DNA of 64,000 bases, from assembly GCA_022651245.1 (NCBI GenBank), contig JALCQM010000005.1:1-64000 (forward strand), read 5' to 3'. This stretch comes from Lactobacillus sp. GTDB lineage: Bacteria; Bacillota; Bacilli; Lactobacillales; Lactobacillaceae. Positions 27,143-39,921 of this stretch are shown piece after piece. Position numbers and translations under genes: made by a program. A model generated the notes under the pieces. That model made no database searches. It was not told where the DNA came from and saw nothing but the letters and a program-made list of their open reading frames with translations. Numbering within the stretch: position 1 is the stretch's first letter; every line of letters begins with the position of its first letter.

Positions 27143-27772
27143 ATGGGCAAATTTACGGTTTTGAACCACCCACTGATTCAACACAAATTGACCTTGATCC
27201 GGGACAAGAACGCAGGGACGAAGGAGTTCCGCCAAGTTGCCAACGAGATCGCCGAGCTGATGGTCTATGAGATCACCCGCGACTTGCCGCTTGAAGACGT
27301 TGAGATCGAAACGCCGATGGGCAAGACGATTCAAAAGGAACTGGCAGGTAAGAAGCTGGCTGTTGTGCCGATCCTACGTGCCGGCTTGGGCATGGTCGAT
27401 GGTGTGCTGGAATTGATTCCGGCTGCTAAGGTGGGCCACATCGGGATGTACCGCGATGAGAAGACCCTGAAGCCGCATGAATACTTCGTGAAGATGCCGA
27501 CGGATATTGATCAACGTGATCTGATCATCGTCGACCCGATGCTGGCGACTGGTGGTTCGGCCAACATGGCGATCGAAGCGCTCAAGAAGCGCGGCGCAAC
27601 GTCCATGCGCTTGGTTGTCCTCGTGGCAGCGCCAGAAGGCGTTAAGGCTGTGCAAGAAGCACATCCAGATGTCGATATCTATTCCGCTGCTTTAGACGAT
27701 CACCTGAACGAAGAAGGCTACATCGTCCCAGGCCTAGGCGACGCCGGCGACCGCCTCTTTGGAACAAAATAA
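27143..27772 (+). CDS. upp: Uracil phosphoribosyltransferase
   Basis: 209 aa. It makes UMP from uracil and PRPP (pyrimidine salvage). Seen: [11 protein letters not shown] at the N terminus, [12 protein letters not shown], the PRPP loop [13 protein letters not shown] and the uracil-binding C-terminal [17 protein letters not shown] precedes the ATG. A truncated repeat element and a terminator follow. Confidence 0.97.
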   Translation: MGKFTVLNHPLIQHKLTLIRDKNAGTKEFRQVANEIAELMVYEITRDLPLEDVEIETPMGKTIQKELAGKKLAVVPILRAGLGMVDGVLELIPAAKVGHIGMYRDEKTLKPHEYFVKMPTDIDQRDLIIVDPMLATGGSANMAIEALKKRGATSMRLVVLVAAPEGVKAVQEAHPDVDIYSAALDDHLNEEGYIVPGLGDAGDRLFGTK

Positions 27773-27773
27773 C

Positions 27774-27868
27774 CAGAGCAGAGCATCGCGATTTTAGCAA
27801 TGTGTGTAAGGCAGCGTGGGTGCGTATCGGCGAAGCCGGTGTGTGACCGCGATGCCACCTAGCTCGAT
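27774..27868 (+). repeat. Element C: truncated structured repeat after upp
   Basis: Starts CCAGAGCAGAGCATCGCGATTTTAG two bases after the upp stop, in the same orientation. Compared with the almost identical element at 39036-39151, it lacks about 25 bases between two GCGATG direct repeats, including the CTTACAC arm. The remaining end is AGCTCGAT. Deletion by recombination or slippage between the repeats is the simple explanation. Confidence 0.85.
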
Positions 27869-27876
27869 ATAACCAC

Positions 27877-27923
27877 CCATAAAAGCCGCAGTGAGCGTTC
27901 TGTCTCATTGCGGCTTTTTATGG
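27877..27923 (+). terminator. Terminator after upp
   Basis: CCATAAAAGCCGCAGTGAG / CTCATTGCGGCTTTTTATGG with a T run. It separates the upp transcript from the atp operon. Confidence 0.9.
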
Positions 27924-28395
27924 TTGCTGTCACGTGAAGCATTAGCACGTTGCCATGAAATTTTATCGCGTGATGATCGTTCGGGTATGCGTGATCACAA
28001 TTTTGCTTCGTTAAAAAGTACACCCCTGCCAATAGTACAGTTTACGAATTGGTAAGAAGGAAAGTAAGGTTAACCTGACGCTGTGACGCGATAAATCTAA
28101 TGATAAATAGGGGAAACCGGTGTGCATCGCGTCAAGTCGGCAACTGCCAATGCTCAAAATGATGAAACTATTGCACAATTTAATTGAAAACGACGGTGAA
28201 AAGTCGTGTCAAAATGTCCCTAAAATCTGTCATTGGGCTTTGTCTTTTAGATCGTTTGGTGATAGAGTAATGGTTGTGTTTTGAAGGATAAGCATCCGGA
28301 CAATCCGCGATTTTAGAAACAATAGTCAAGTCACTACCGCCAATGTTGGTTGACGATACATAGCGGGCTTTGTTTCGGTTAAGGAGGTGAATTCT
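27924..28395 (+). promoter_or_regulatory. 472-bp leader region of the atp operon with a candidate promoter
   Basis: No supportable gene on either strand. A plausible promoter is TTGTCT (28240-28245), 17 bases, TAGAGT (28263-28268), giving a leader of about 120 bases before atpB. The remaining upstream 300 bases are AT-richer than the flanking genes and show no feature I can name. Confidence 0.45.
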
Positions 28396-29112
28396 GTGAA
28401 CGAAAGTTATCCCTATCTTAAATTATTCGGGCTAACCTTTAATCTGACGAACGACATCGGCATTTTAGTGACTGCCGCAATCGCCTTTTGCTTGGTTTTC
28501 TGGTTAGCACGCAAACCGCAATTACGACCACAGGGAAAGCAAAACGTCTTGGAGTGGATCATCGATTTCACGAATGGTATCGTGAAGCAGCAGATGCCGG
28601 GGCCTGAAGGCAATCGGTTCGGTCTGCTAGCATTCGTACTTTTCGTGTTTATCTTCATTAACAACCAAGTAGGGCTGTTTTTGCAGGTCGATGTTAGTGG
28701 GAAGACCTGGTTCCGCTCGCCAACTTCTGATCCTGTGGTCACGATGAGCTTGGCCATGTTAGTCCTGGTCTTATCGCACTACTTCGGGGTCGTTTTCAAG
28801 GGCTTCAAAGGTTATCTGCAGGGATATATTTCACCGGTGCCGTTCTTGTTACCGATCAACATCATTGAAGAGTTTACGAACTTCGTGACGTTGTCGATGC
28901 GTCTTTATGGGAACATTTTTGCTGGTGAAGTTTTGGTCTTGCTGATCCGCCAATTCGCATTCTCAGGAATGGGTGGGCCGACGAGTTTCATCGCTGGTTT
29001 CGTGTTGGAAATGGTTTGGCAAGGGTTCTCAGTGTTCATTGGGTCGATCCAAGCATACATTTTTGTCACCCTTGCGATGGTCTATACATCACACAAGGTA
29101 GTTTCTGAATAA
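28396..29112 (+). CDS. atpB: F1Fo ATP synthase subunit a
   Basis: 238 aa with five or six membrane helices. It forms the proton half-channels of Fo. The essential Arg is in TLSMRLYGNIFAGE. The GTG start at 28396 has AGGAGG eight bases upstream; an in-frame GTG at 28387 lies inside that site. First gene of atpBEFHAGDC. In lactobacilli the enzyme mainly works as an ATP-driven proton pump for pH homeostasis. Confidence 0.95.
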   Translation: MNESYPYLKLFGLTFNLTNDIGILVTAAIAFCLVFWLARKPQLRPQGKQNVLEWIIDFTNGIVKQQMPGPEGNRFGLLAFVLFVFIFINNQVGLFLQVDVSGKTWFRSPTSDPVVTMSLAMLVLVLSHYFGVVFKGFKGYLQGYISPVPFLLPINIIEEFTNFVTLSMRLYGNIFAGEVLVLLIRQFAFSGMGGPTSFIAGFVLEMVWQGFSVFIGSIQAYIFVTLAMVYTSHKVVSE

Positions 29113-29115
29113 TAG

Positions 29116-29340
<225 letters not shown>

Positions 29341-29413
29341 CACACAGCCACATCCTGACGCCTGATCGCGTTAGGGTATGATTCGACTACTAATGGAAGG
29401 GAGTGGCACAACC

Positions 29414-29905
29414 ATGGCTTCATTAGGTGATATGCTTTTTCTGCTGGTCACTTTTGCTGTTTTGCTGGTTTTAGTCGGCAAGTTCGCGTGGAAGCCCGTC
29501 ACCAAGATGATGGACACTCGCGCCGACAAGATCAACAACGACTTAGACTACGCAGAAAACGCGCGCACTGAGGCCCAGGCACTTCAAGAGAAGCGCCAAG
29601 CCGAACTCAAAAACTCCCAAGCCGACGCCGTTAAGATCGTCTCTCAGGCGAAGGAAAATGGTGAAAAGCAACGACAACAACTCGTGGACGCAGCGCATAC
29701 TGAAGTTGCGACCCTGAAGGCCAACGCACAACAAGACATCGCGCAACAAAAGCAAGATGCCTTGAACAGTGCTAAAGATGACGTTGCTGAGCTCTCGCTG
29801 GCAATTGCCGGCAAGATCATCGGCAAGGAATTGAATGCGGACGATCAACAAACTTTGATCGATAGCTACATCAAAGGGTTAGGTGATGCCAATGGCACTC
29901 ACTAA
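29414..29905 (+). CDS. atpF: F1Fo ATP synthase subunit b
   Basis: 163 aa. One N-terminal membrane helix (LGDMLFLLVTFAVLLVLVGKF) followed by a long charged coiled coil, forming the peripheral stalk. The ATG at 29414 has GGGAG ten bases before; ATGs at 29378 and 29393 would add residues without a good site. Overlaps atpH by 14 bases. Confidence 0.93.
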   Translation: MASLGDMLFLLVTFAVLLVLVGKFAWKPVTKMMDTRADKINNDLDYAENARTEAQALQEKRQAELKNSQADAVKIVSQAKENGEKQRQQLVDAAHTEVATLKANAQQDIAQQKQDALNSAKDDVAELSLAIAGKIIGKELNADDQQTLIDSYIKGLGDANGTH

Positions 29906-30437
29906 TGCCGTCGTAGCACCGCGTTATGCGCGGGCGTTGTTTGAAGCGGCTCAAGATACGGACCAACTCGACAACGTGCACACAGAGCTCGATGCGTTGC
30001 GTGAAATCCTCACGCAAAACGCAGGTTTACTGCCGACCTTAACGGCAGTGACCGTTTCTCAAGAGAACAAACAAGCATTGGTGGACACCCTCAAGCAAGG
30101 GGCGTCTAGCCTCGTCGCTAATCTGGTGCAAGTGAGTTTTGAATATGGCCGAATTGCTGCACTGCCAGCGATTATCGCTGATTTTGAACAGCGATATGCT
30201 GACTCGATCGGGCAACTCGACGCGACCATTACGACCGCCGTTGAGTTGAACGCTACCCAGCAACAGGCCTTAAGCCAAGCCATTGCGGCTCGTTTTGGGG
30301 CAAAGCAAGTGCAGTTGACCACTACCATTGATCCGAGTGTTCTCGGTGGGGTGATGGTCCAAACGCGCACAGCCGTCATTGACGGTACCGTGCGCACGCG
30401 CTTAGCCAAATTACGCGCGCAATTGTTGGCAAAATAG
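29892..30437 (+). CDS. atpH: F1Fo ATP synthase subunit delta
   Basis: 181 aa. It connects the peripheral stalk to the top of F1. Seen: N-terminal VVAPRYARALFEAA and C-terminal IDPSVLGGVMVQTRTAVIDGTVRTRLAKL, both diagnostic. The ATG at 29892 is preferred over the GTG/ATG at 29883/29886 because AGGTG then sits at a proper distance. Confidence 0.95.
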   Translation: MALTNAVVAPRYARALFEAAQDTDQLDNVHTELDALREILTQNAGLLPTLTAVTVSQENKQALVDTLKQGASSLVANLVQVSFEYGRIAALPAIIADFEQRYADSIGQLDATITTAVELNATQQQALSQAIAARFGAKQVQLTTTIDPSVLGGVMVQTRTAVIDGTVRTRLAKLRAQLLAK

Positions 30438-30449
30438 TAATATAGTTGA

Positions 30450-32009
<1,560 letters not shown>

Positions 32010-32020
32010 GGAGGTGCCGC

Positions 32021-32941
32021 ATGGCTGAATCATTAATGGACATCAAGCGCCAGATCGCTTCGACCAAGAAGACCGGCCAGATCACCCAAGCCATGCAAAT
32101 GGTTTCCGGTGCGAAGCTGTCTCAAATCGAAAAGCGCGCTGGTAACTACCAAGTGTATGCCAATAAGGTGCGCGAGATCGTGACGCATTTGGCTGCCGCA
32201 CAGCTCTTGCAACTGGAAAAAATGCAAGAAGGCGGGGGCAAAGACGCCAAGCAAGGGTTTAAAGTGGCGAGTCTTTTACAACAGCGGCCCGTTAAGAAAA
32301 CCGGCTATCTCGTGATCACCAGTGATCGTGGCTTAGTCGGCGGTTATAACAGCACGATCTTAAAGGCCATGATGCAAATGATCAAAGACGACCACAAGTC
32401 GCCAGAGGAATATTGCATCTTGGCAGTTGGCGGCACCGGGGCAGACTTTTTCAAAGCTCGGGGCGTCGATTTGGCCTATGAATATCGTGGCGTCTCCGAC
32501 GTGCCGACCTTCAACGAGGTCCGCGAAATCGTGAAGACCGCGGTGACGATGTTTGATAGTGGTGTGTTCGACGAACTTTATGTTTGCTATAACCACCATA
32601 TCAACTCCTTGACTTCGGCGTTCCGCGCAGAAAAGATGTTACCGATCACTGACTTGGATGTTTCTGAAGTCGCTGATAAGAACATCGACTACCTGACTGA
32701 ACCAGATCCAGACGCCGTGTTGGAAGCAATTTTGCCTCAATATGCGGAAAGTTTGATCTTTGGCTCAATTATGGATGCCAAAACGGCGGAACACGCCGCT
32801 TCGACAACTGCAATGAAGAGCGCCACCGATAACGCCAACGACCTGATCTCACGGCTATCTGTGACCTATAACCGGGCACGACAGGCAGCCATCACCACCG
32901 AGATCACAGAAATCGTGGGCGGCGCCAACGCACTAGAATAA
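32021..32941 (+). CDS. atpG: F1Fo ATP synthase subunit gamma
   Basis: 306 aa central shaft subunit. The N-terminal helix LMDIKRQIASTKKTGQITQAMQMV and C-terminal helix ATDNANDLISRLSVTYNRARQAAITTEITEIVGGANAL are characteristic. GGAGG precedes ATG. Unusually, 647 bases containing repeat array D separate it from atpD. Confidence 0.97.
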   Translation: MAESLMDIKRQIASTKKTGQITQAMQMVSGAKLSQIEKRAGNYQVYANKVREIVTHLAAAQLLQLEKMQEGGGKDAKQGFKVASLLQQRPVKKTGYLVITSDRGLVGGYNSTILKAMMQMIKDDHKSPEEYCILAVGGTGADFFKARGVDLAYEYRGVSDVPTFNEVREIVKTAVTMFDSGVFDELYVCYNHHINSLTSAFRAEKMLPITDLDVSEVADKNIDYLTEPDPDAVLEAILPQYAESLIFGSIMDAKTAEHAASTTAMKSATDNANDLISRLSVTYNRARQAAITTEITEIVGGANALE

Positions 32942-32943
32942 AA

Positions 32944-35040
<2,097 letters not shown>

Positions 35041-35054
35041 GGAGGCGAAGCAAC

Positions 35055-35486
35055 TTGGCCGAACTTTCTAATGTTGTAACGGTCAACATCGTGACTCCTA
35101 ACGGGTTAGTGTACGATCACCACGCCGACTTGGTCGTTGTCAAAACGATTGCAGGTGAGCTGGGGATCATGGCTAACCACGAACCTGTCGTTGCCCCGCT
35201 GGTGATCGGTGAAGTGCGTGTGCGCCGCACCGATAACCCTGGGCATGAAGACGTGATCGCGGTCAACGGTGGCTTCATGGAGATGTCCAATAATACGGCC
35301 TCCATCGTGGCTGATTCTGCTGAACGTGAACGGGATATCGATTTGACCCGTGCGCAAGCTGCGCGTGATCGGGCGCAACGCCGGATCGAAGAAGCGAAGA
35401 CAAAATCCGACCCAGACGAGCTGCAACGCGCTCAGGTCGCTTTACGTCGCGCGATCAACCGAATCAACGTCAAGACTGGCAAGTAG
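35055..35486 (+). CDS. atpC: F1Fo ATP synthase subunit epsilon
   Basis: 143 aa. N-terminal beta-sandwich (VTPNGLVYDHHADLVVVKTIAGELGIMANHEP) and C-terminal two-helix regulatory arm. TTG start with GGAGG nine bases upstream. Last gene of the operon; a terminator follows. Confidence 0.96.
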   Translation: MAELSNVVTVNIVTPNGLVYDHHADLVVVKTIAGELGIMANHEPVVAPLVIGEVRVRRTDNPGHEDVIAVNGGFMEMSNNTASIVADSAERERDIDLTRAQAARDRAQRRIEEAKTKSDPDELQRAQVALRRAINRINVKTGK

Positions 35487-35525
35487 CCAAAATAAGAATG
35501 GGCTGAGACTAGTCCATTATACGAG

Positions 35526-35573
35526 CGTCCTCGCATCACGATTCGTTTTTGAATCGCGATGCGAGGACGTTTG
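35526..35573 (+). terminator. Terminator of the atp operon
   Basis: CGTCCTCGCATC / GATGCGAGGACG with an inner GATTC/GAATC arm, then TTTGTG. Confidence 0.8.
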
Positions 35574-35666
35574 TGCTTTCAGCCGATGGTTCTTGGGCGG
35601 TGGTGACTGATGGCCATGGGGTGAACAGGATAGTGTATAATGGGGAAAGCGAATGGAGGAATTTCA

Positions 35667-35906
35667 ATGTATCAATCTATGGGGCTCTCAGCGGCATTGA
35701 CGCTGATCTCACACTTACTGTTTATCTTGGTGGCGTTCCGCCTATTATCGACTTCAGTACGGTTTGACAAACTCTTACGACCGAATCATGTCCGTGAAAG
35801 TCGCTTGTTAATGTTGTTTATTGCCATCGGACTGGGGTATTTGGTCAGCTCCTTTTTCCTGTCGGTCATCGAAGCGTCACGCAACCTGCCGTACCTCTTG
35901 CGCTAA
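35667..35906 (+). CDS. DUF1146 (YwzB-like) membrane protein
   Basis: 79 aa with two membrane helices (LTLISHLLFILVAFRLL and LMLFIAIGLGYLVSSFFLSVI). The family lies between atpC and mbl in many Bacilli, and that neighbourhood is kept here. The function is unknown. The ATG at 35667 has GGAGGA upstream, and a consensus -10 TATAAT lies at 35636-35641. Confidence 0.88.
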   Translation: MYQSMGLSAALTLISHLLFILVAFRLLSTSVRFDKLLRPNHVRESRLLMLFIAIGLGYLVSSFFLSVIEASRNLPYLLR

Positions 35907-35931
35907 GTCACTGGTACGCCTGAATTCTTAG

Positions 35932-35960
35932 TTGTTGCCGCGTGCGCCGTATGTTATTAT
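35932..35960 (+). promoter_or_regulatory. Promoter of the mbl-rodA region
   Basis: TTGTTG, 17 bases, TATTAT, 59 bases before the mbl start codon. Confidence 0.6.
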
Positions 35961-36019
35961 CGAAGGGTTGAATAAAATTGGCCTGCGTGGGCCAAAAAGC
36001 CAGATCAAGGAGAGTAATA

Positions 36020-37009
36020 ATGGCAAAAGACATCGGCATCGATTTGGGGACCGCTAACGTTCTCATCAATGTGAAGGGCAAAGGCATCGTGTTGAACGAG
36101 CCGTCTGTCGTTGCGATCGACACCAAAAACGGTAAGGTACTGGCAGTCGGTACCGAAGCATATAAAATGGTGGGTCGTACTCCCGGTAATATCAAGTCGA
36201 TCCGGCCGTTAAAAGATGGCGTGATCGCTGATTTTGATATTACTGAAGCGATGTTGGAATACTTCATCAACAAGCTGAATGTGAAAGGCTTCATGTCTAA
36301 GCCAAACATCTTGATCTGCGCACCGACGAACGTGACGAGCATTGAGCAAAAGGCGATCATTCAAGCGGCCGAGAAGTCTGGCGGTCGGCGTGTCTACTTG
36401 GAATTTGAACCGAAAGTCGCAGCCGTTGGGGCCGGGCTGGACATTTTCCAACCGCAAGGCAATATGGTGATCGATATGGGCGGTGGCACCAGTGATGTCG
36501 CTGTCTTGTCGATGGGCGAGATCGTGACGAGCCGTAGCCTGCGCTTAGCCGGGGACAAGATGGACGCCGCGATCGCGGCTTACGTGAAGAATAAGCATCA
36601 GTTGTTGATCGGGGAACATACCGCTGAACAGATCAAGATCCAGATCGGCGCAGTGTATGAAGCTGATCCAGAAGAAACGATCGAAGTGCGTGGCCGCGAC
36701 ATTGCGACCGGCTTACCGCGCGAAGTCGTCGTGACTTCGGCTGAGGTGTCTGATGCCTTGCACGAGACCATGATGCAGATCGTCGCTGCGGCCAAAGACG
36801 TCTTGGAACAGACACCACCCGAGTTGTCTGCAGATATCATCGATCGTGGGGTCATGCTGACAGGGGGTGGCGCACTGTTGAAAGGCGTCTCCAAGCTGTT
36901 TGCAGCGGAGCTCAAGGTGCCGGTCTTGCTGGCAGATGATCCACTGGATGCGGTCGCTTTAGGCACAGGGGTCTTGTTGGATAACATCGCGCACCATAAG
37001 CAGTATTAA
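36020..37009 (+). CDS. mbl: Rod shape-determining protein of the MreB/Mbl family
   Basis: 329 aa actin-like ATPase that guides lateral cell wall synthesis. Seen: phosphate 1 loop IGIDLGTANVLI, phosphate 2 VIDMGGGTSDVAVLS and adenosine loop GVMLTGGGALLKGV. Assigned to Mbl rather than MreB because of its position after atpC and DUF1146. ATG at 36020 with AAGGAGAG. Confidence 0.93.
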   Translation: MAKDIGIDLGTANVLINVKGKGIVLNEPSVVAIDTKNGKVLAVGTEAYKMVGRTPGNIKSIRPLKDGVIADFDITEAMLEYFINKLNVKGFMSKPNILICAPTNVTSIEQKAIIQAAEKSGGRRVYLEFEPKVAAVGAGLDIFQPQGNMVIDMGGGTSDVAVLSMGEIVTSRSLRLAGDKMDAAIAAYVKNKHQLLIGEHTAEQIKIQIGAVYEADPEETIEVRGRDIATGLPREVVVTSAEVSDALHETMMQIVAAAKDVLEQTPPELSADIIDRGVMLTGGGALLKGVSKLFAAELKVPVLLADDPLDAVALGTGVLLDNIAHHKQY

Positions 37010-37035
37010 GCGCGTAAGACCACAAGGAGGACAGC

Positions 37036-37206
37036 ATGAGTGCAGGTTATGCCAAGCGGATTTTACGCAAGTTAGGGTGGGGTGTTTTGATCGCCTTAAT
37101 CGTCTTGATCATTGGCGCGATGGCTGGATTTGGCATCGGTGGCGGTAACCCGTGGCGGGTCTTTTTACCTAGCACGTGGGGGCACATCGCTGACTTCTTG
37201 AAATAA
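37036..37206 (+). CDS. EpuA-family small membrane protein
   Basis: 56 aa, short and easily missed. A basic N terminus, one membrane helix ([21 protein letters not shown]) and the diagnostic C-terminal [22 protein letters not shown] of the EpuA family (often labelled RNA polymerase subunit beta in databases, which is misleading). GGAGG lies five bases before the ATG. The stop overlaps the yidD start by one base (TAATG). Confidence 0.9.
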   Translation: MSAGYAKRILRKLGWGVLIALIVLIIGAMAGFGIGGGNPWRVFLPSTWGHIADFLK

Positions 37207-37505
37207 TGCGGTACTTACTACTGGCGCTCGTGCGCTTTTATAAGCTGGCGATTTCACCGCTATTGCCGCCAAGCTGCCGTTACTACCCGACGTGTTCGAC
37301 GTATACCTATCAGGCATTGGTCAAACACGGGGCATTCAAAGGCAGTTTAATGGGGATCGCGCGGATCTTACGGTGCAATCCTTTCGTGCACGGCGGGGTC
37401 GATCCAGTGCCGGATTATTTTACCTTACGGCGGAATCCAGACCCAGACCGTAACATCGATGAAGCGTTGAATTGGGATCATTATCATGGGAGGAAACATG
37501 GCTAA
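37206..37505 (+). CDS. yidD: Membrane protein insertion efficiency factor YidD
   Basis: 99 aa. An amphipathic N terminus ([35 protein letters not shown]) with the conserved Cys pattern SCRYYPTCS, then [17 protein letters not shown]. It assists YidC-dependent insertion. It starts at the ATG fused to the epuA stop and overlaps the next gene by eight bases. Confidence 0.95.
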   Translation: MRYLLLALVRFYKLAISPLLPPSCRYYPTCSTYTYQALVKHGAFKGSLMGIARILRCNPFVHGGVDPVPDYFTLRRNPDPDRNIDEALNWDHYHGRKHG

Positions 37506-37719
37506 GGAACAAAAAATTCAGGTCGTGCAAGAAGACGTGACCAGAAATGGACACACCGTCTCGGTCTTGACCGTTAACAAAAACGAGATCGGTTACGTTG
37601 AAACCACCGACGACCGCTTCAATGCTTATCTGGCTGGGAACACAAGCGCGAACCACTTCAAGTCCATGGACGACGCGGTCAACTTCTTGATCGCGGAGTA
37701 CCACCTCCATCACAGTTAA
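37498..37719 (+). CDS. DUF2969 family protein
   Basis: 73 aa, soluble, of unknown function. The family is typical of lactobacilli and found in this position. Visible: [28 protein letters not shown]. The ATG at 37498 follows GGAGG. Confidence 0.85.
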   Translation: MAKEQKIQVVQEDVTRNGHTVSVLTVNKNEIGYVETTDDRFNAYLAGNTSANHFKSMDDAVNFLIAEYHLHHS

Positions 37720-37735
37720 GAATAAGTTGCATTCA

Positions 37736-37768
37736 CCACGCCGGAATTGTTTTCTGGCGTGGTTTTTG
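37736..37768 (+). terminator. Terminator after the DUF2969 gene
   Basis: ACCACGCC / GGCGTGGT followed by TTTTT. Confidence 0.85.
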
Positions 37769-37825
37769 GTGTAATGGAGACCGTAGCATGCGTAAATTTA
37801 TAGAAGTAGTGACGGGAGAATTATT

Positions 37826-39028
37826 GTGGCACAAGAAATGACGGAGAATCAAAACGAGAATCGGATCGACTACGGGATTATTTTGTCGGTCATGCTACTG
37901 GCTTTGATCGGCATGGCCGCGATCTACATGGCAGTCGACAATGATACCAGCGCGAGTTCATCGCCGCTGCACGCGTTGATTATGCAAGGCGTGTGGTACG
38001 TGATCGGCGGTGTCGGGATCTTTTTCGTGATGCAGTTTGATACCGAGCAACTCTGGCGGATCGCGCCGATCCTGTATGGTTTGGGCATTTTCTTGCTCGT
38101 GGCGGTCCTGTTCTTATATGACCGTACCGTGGCGGCCAGTACGGGGGCGAAGAGTTGGTTCTCGATGGGGCCGATCACCTTCCAGCCTTCAGAGGTCATG
38201 AAACCCGCCTACATTCTGATGTTGGGCCGGGTGGTTACCAACCACAACAGCAATTACACGCATTCGACGGCCAACGATTGGCGCCTGATCGGTGAGATGT
38301 TGCTGTGGACCTTGCCTGTGTTAGTCTTGATGAAGTTGCAAAATGACTTCGGGACGATGCTCGTGTTCATGGCGATTTTTGCCGGGGTCGTGCTGGTTTC
38401 TGGGACGACATGGAAGATCATCGCGCCGATCGCAGGGGCCTTCGTCGTGGTCGGTGGCAGTGCGATCTTGCTGGTGACGCAAAGCTGGGGGCGTACGATC
38501 TTATCGCACATCGGCTTCAAGGCCTATCAGTTTAGTCGGATCGATTCGTGGATGAACCCGTCTGGTGCGACTAGTGGCGATTCCTATCAGCTATGGCAAT
38601 CGATGAAAGCCATCGGGTCGGGCCAGTTAACGGGACGTGGCTTCAATAATATCAAGGTGGCCGTGCCGGTGCGGGAATCAGATATGATTTTTTCGACGAT
38701 CGGCGAAACCTTTGGCTTCATCGGTTGTGCCGTCGTGATTTTGTTATATTTCCTTTTGATTTATCAGATGATCCGCGTTACCTTTGATACTAAGAACGAA
38801 TTTTATGCGTATATTTCCACTGGGGTCATCATGATGATCTTATTCCACGTTTTTGAAAACATCGGCATGAACATTGGCCTGTTGCCATTGACCGGGATCC
38901 CGCTGCCGTTTATCTCGCAAGGGGGCTCCTTCCTACTGGCGAATATGTTATCGGTGGGCATGGTCCTATCGATGCGCTACCACCATCAAAGCTACATGTT
39001 CAGCGGAGAATCAGAAAACTTCGATTAA
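37826..39028 (+). CDS. rodA: SEDS-family peptidoglycan glycosyltransferase, RodA type
   Basis: 400 aa with ten membrane helices. It polymerises lipid II during cell elongation. Seen: FQPSEVMKPAYILMLGR, LKLQNDFGTMLVF, VRESDMIFSTIGETFGFIG and MNIGLLPLTGIPLPFISQGGS, the SEDS signature. RodA is preferred over FtsW because of the mbl neighbourhood. GTG start at 37826 with GGGAGA seven bases upstream. Repeat array E begins eight bases after the stop. Confidence 0.9.
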   Translation: MAQEMTENQNENRIDYGIILSVMLLALIGMAAIYMAVDNDTSASSSPLHALIMQGVWYVIGGVGIFFVMQFDTEQLWRIAPILYGLGIFLLVAVLFLYDRTVAASTGAKSWFSMGPITFQPSEVMKPAYILMLGRVVTNHNSNYTHSTANDWRLIGEMLLWTLPVLVLMKLQNDFGTMLVFMAIFAGVVLVSGTTWKIIAPIAGAFVVVGGSAILLVTQSWGRTILSHIGFKAYQFSRIDSWMNPSGATSGDSYQLWQSMKAIGSGQLTGRGFNNIKVAVPVRESDMIFSTIGETFGFIGCAVVILLYFLLIYQMIRVTFDTKNEFYAYISTGVIMMILFHVFENIGMNIGLLPLTGIPLPFISQGGSFLLANMLSVGMVLSMRYHHQSYMFSGESENFD

Positions 39029-39035
39029 CCAAAAC

Positions 39036-39892
39036 CAGAGCGGAGCATCGCGGTTTTAGCAATGTGTGTAAGGCAGCGTGGGTGCGTACCGGCAACGCCG
39101 GTGCGTGACCGCGATGACTTACACGCAATTGCGTTGCGATGCGCAGCTCGACGAGAAACCAGAGCGGAGCAAGCCGATTTTAGCAATGTGTGTAAGGCGG
39201 CCTGGGTGCGTCGCGGCACGCGGCGTGACCGGGACGACTTACACGCAATTGCGTTGGCTTGCGCAGCTCGACGAAGAACCCCAGAGCGGAGCAAGCCGGT
39301 TTTAGGGGTGGGTATAAGGCGGCGTGACGCGTTATGGCGAAGCCATAGCGTGGCGCGACGACTTATACGCAACCCCGTTGGCTTGCGTAGCTCGACGAAA
39401 AAACCCCAGAGCGGAGTGGCACGGTTATGGGTGACGAGCTAACAGGGCTTGGTGGTGGGTGGCGACAGCCGCACACCGCCGAGACCGGTTAGAGCGTTCG
39501 CCCATGTGCCACGTAGCTCGACGAAGAAAACCAGGGCGGAGCAAGCCGATTTTAGCAATGTGTGTAAGGCGGCCTGGGTGCGTCGCGGCACGCGGCGTGA
39601 CCGGGATGACTTACACGCAATTGCGTTGGCTTGCGTAGCTCGACGAAGAAAACCCAGAGTGGAATGGCACGGTTATGGGTGACGAGCTAACAGGGCTTGG
39701 TGGTGGGTGGCGACAGCCGCACACCACCGAGACCGGTTAGAGCGTTCGCCCATGTGCCACGTAGCTCGACGAAGAGAACCAGAGCGCAGGGCCGCGCATT
39801 TAGCGCTGTGTGTAAGGCAGCCTGGGTGCGTCGCGGCACGCGGCGTGACCGGGACGACTTACACGCAATTGCGTTGGCTTGCGTAGCTCGAC
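39036..39892 (+). repeat. Array E: seven structured repeat elements between rodA and the GcvH-like gene
   Basis: Elements at 39036-39151, 39160-39272, 39282-39396, 39407-39522, 39532-39644, 39655-39770 and 39780-39892, in the orientation of rodA. Outer arms pair within each copy: GCATCGC/GCGATGC, GCAAGCC/GGCTTGC (second, third, fifth) and GTGGCAC/GTGCCAC (fourth); the sixth keeps the pairing core TGGCAC/GTGCCA. The seventh has a 5' arm (GCAGGGCC) that does not match its 3' arm (GGCTTGC). The second stem also covaries: GCAAT/ATTGC against GGGGT/ACCCC in the third. The order fourth-fifth-sixth alternates two subtypes; second and fifth, and fourth and sixth, differ at about three positions each, indicating tandem segment duplication. 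Confidence 0.92.
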
Positions 39893-39921
39893 GAAACCCC
39901 ATCAAATCCAGGAGGCACAGC

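Noticed and set aside
35549..35767. 72-codon ORF after atpC
   Set aside because: It overlaps the atp terminator and the well-supported DUF1146 gene in another frame.
39036..39892. CRISPR array
   Set aside because: Elements are about 115 bp, nearly contiguous, internally palindromic and lack unique spacers of constant length. No cas gene is present.
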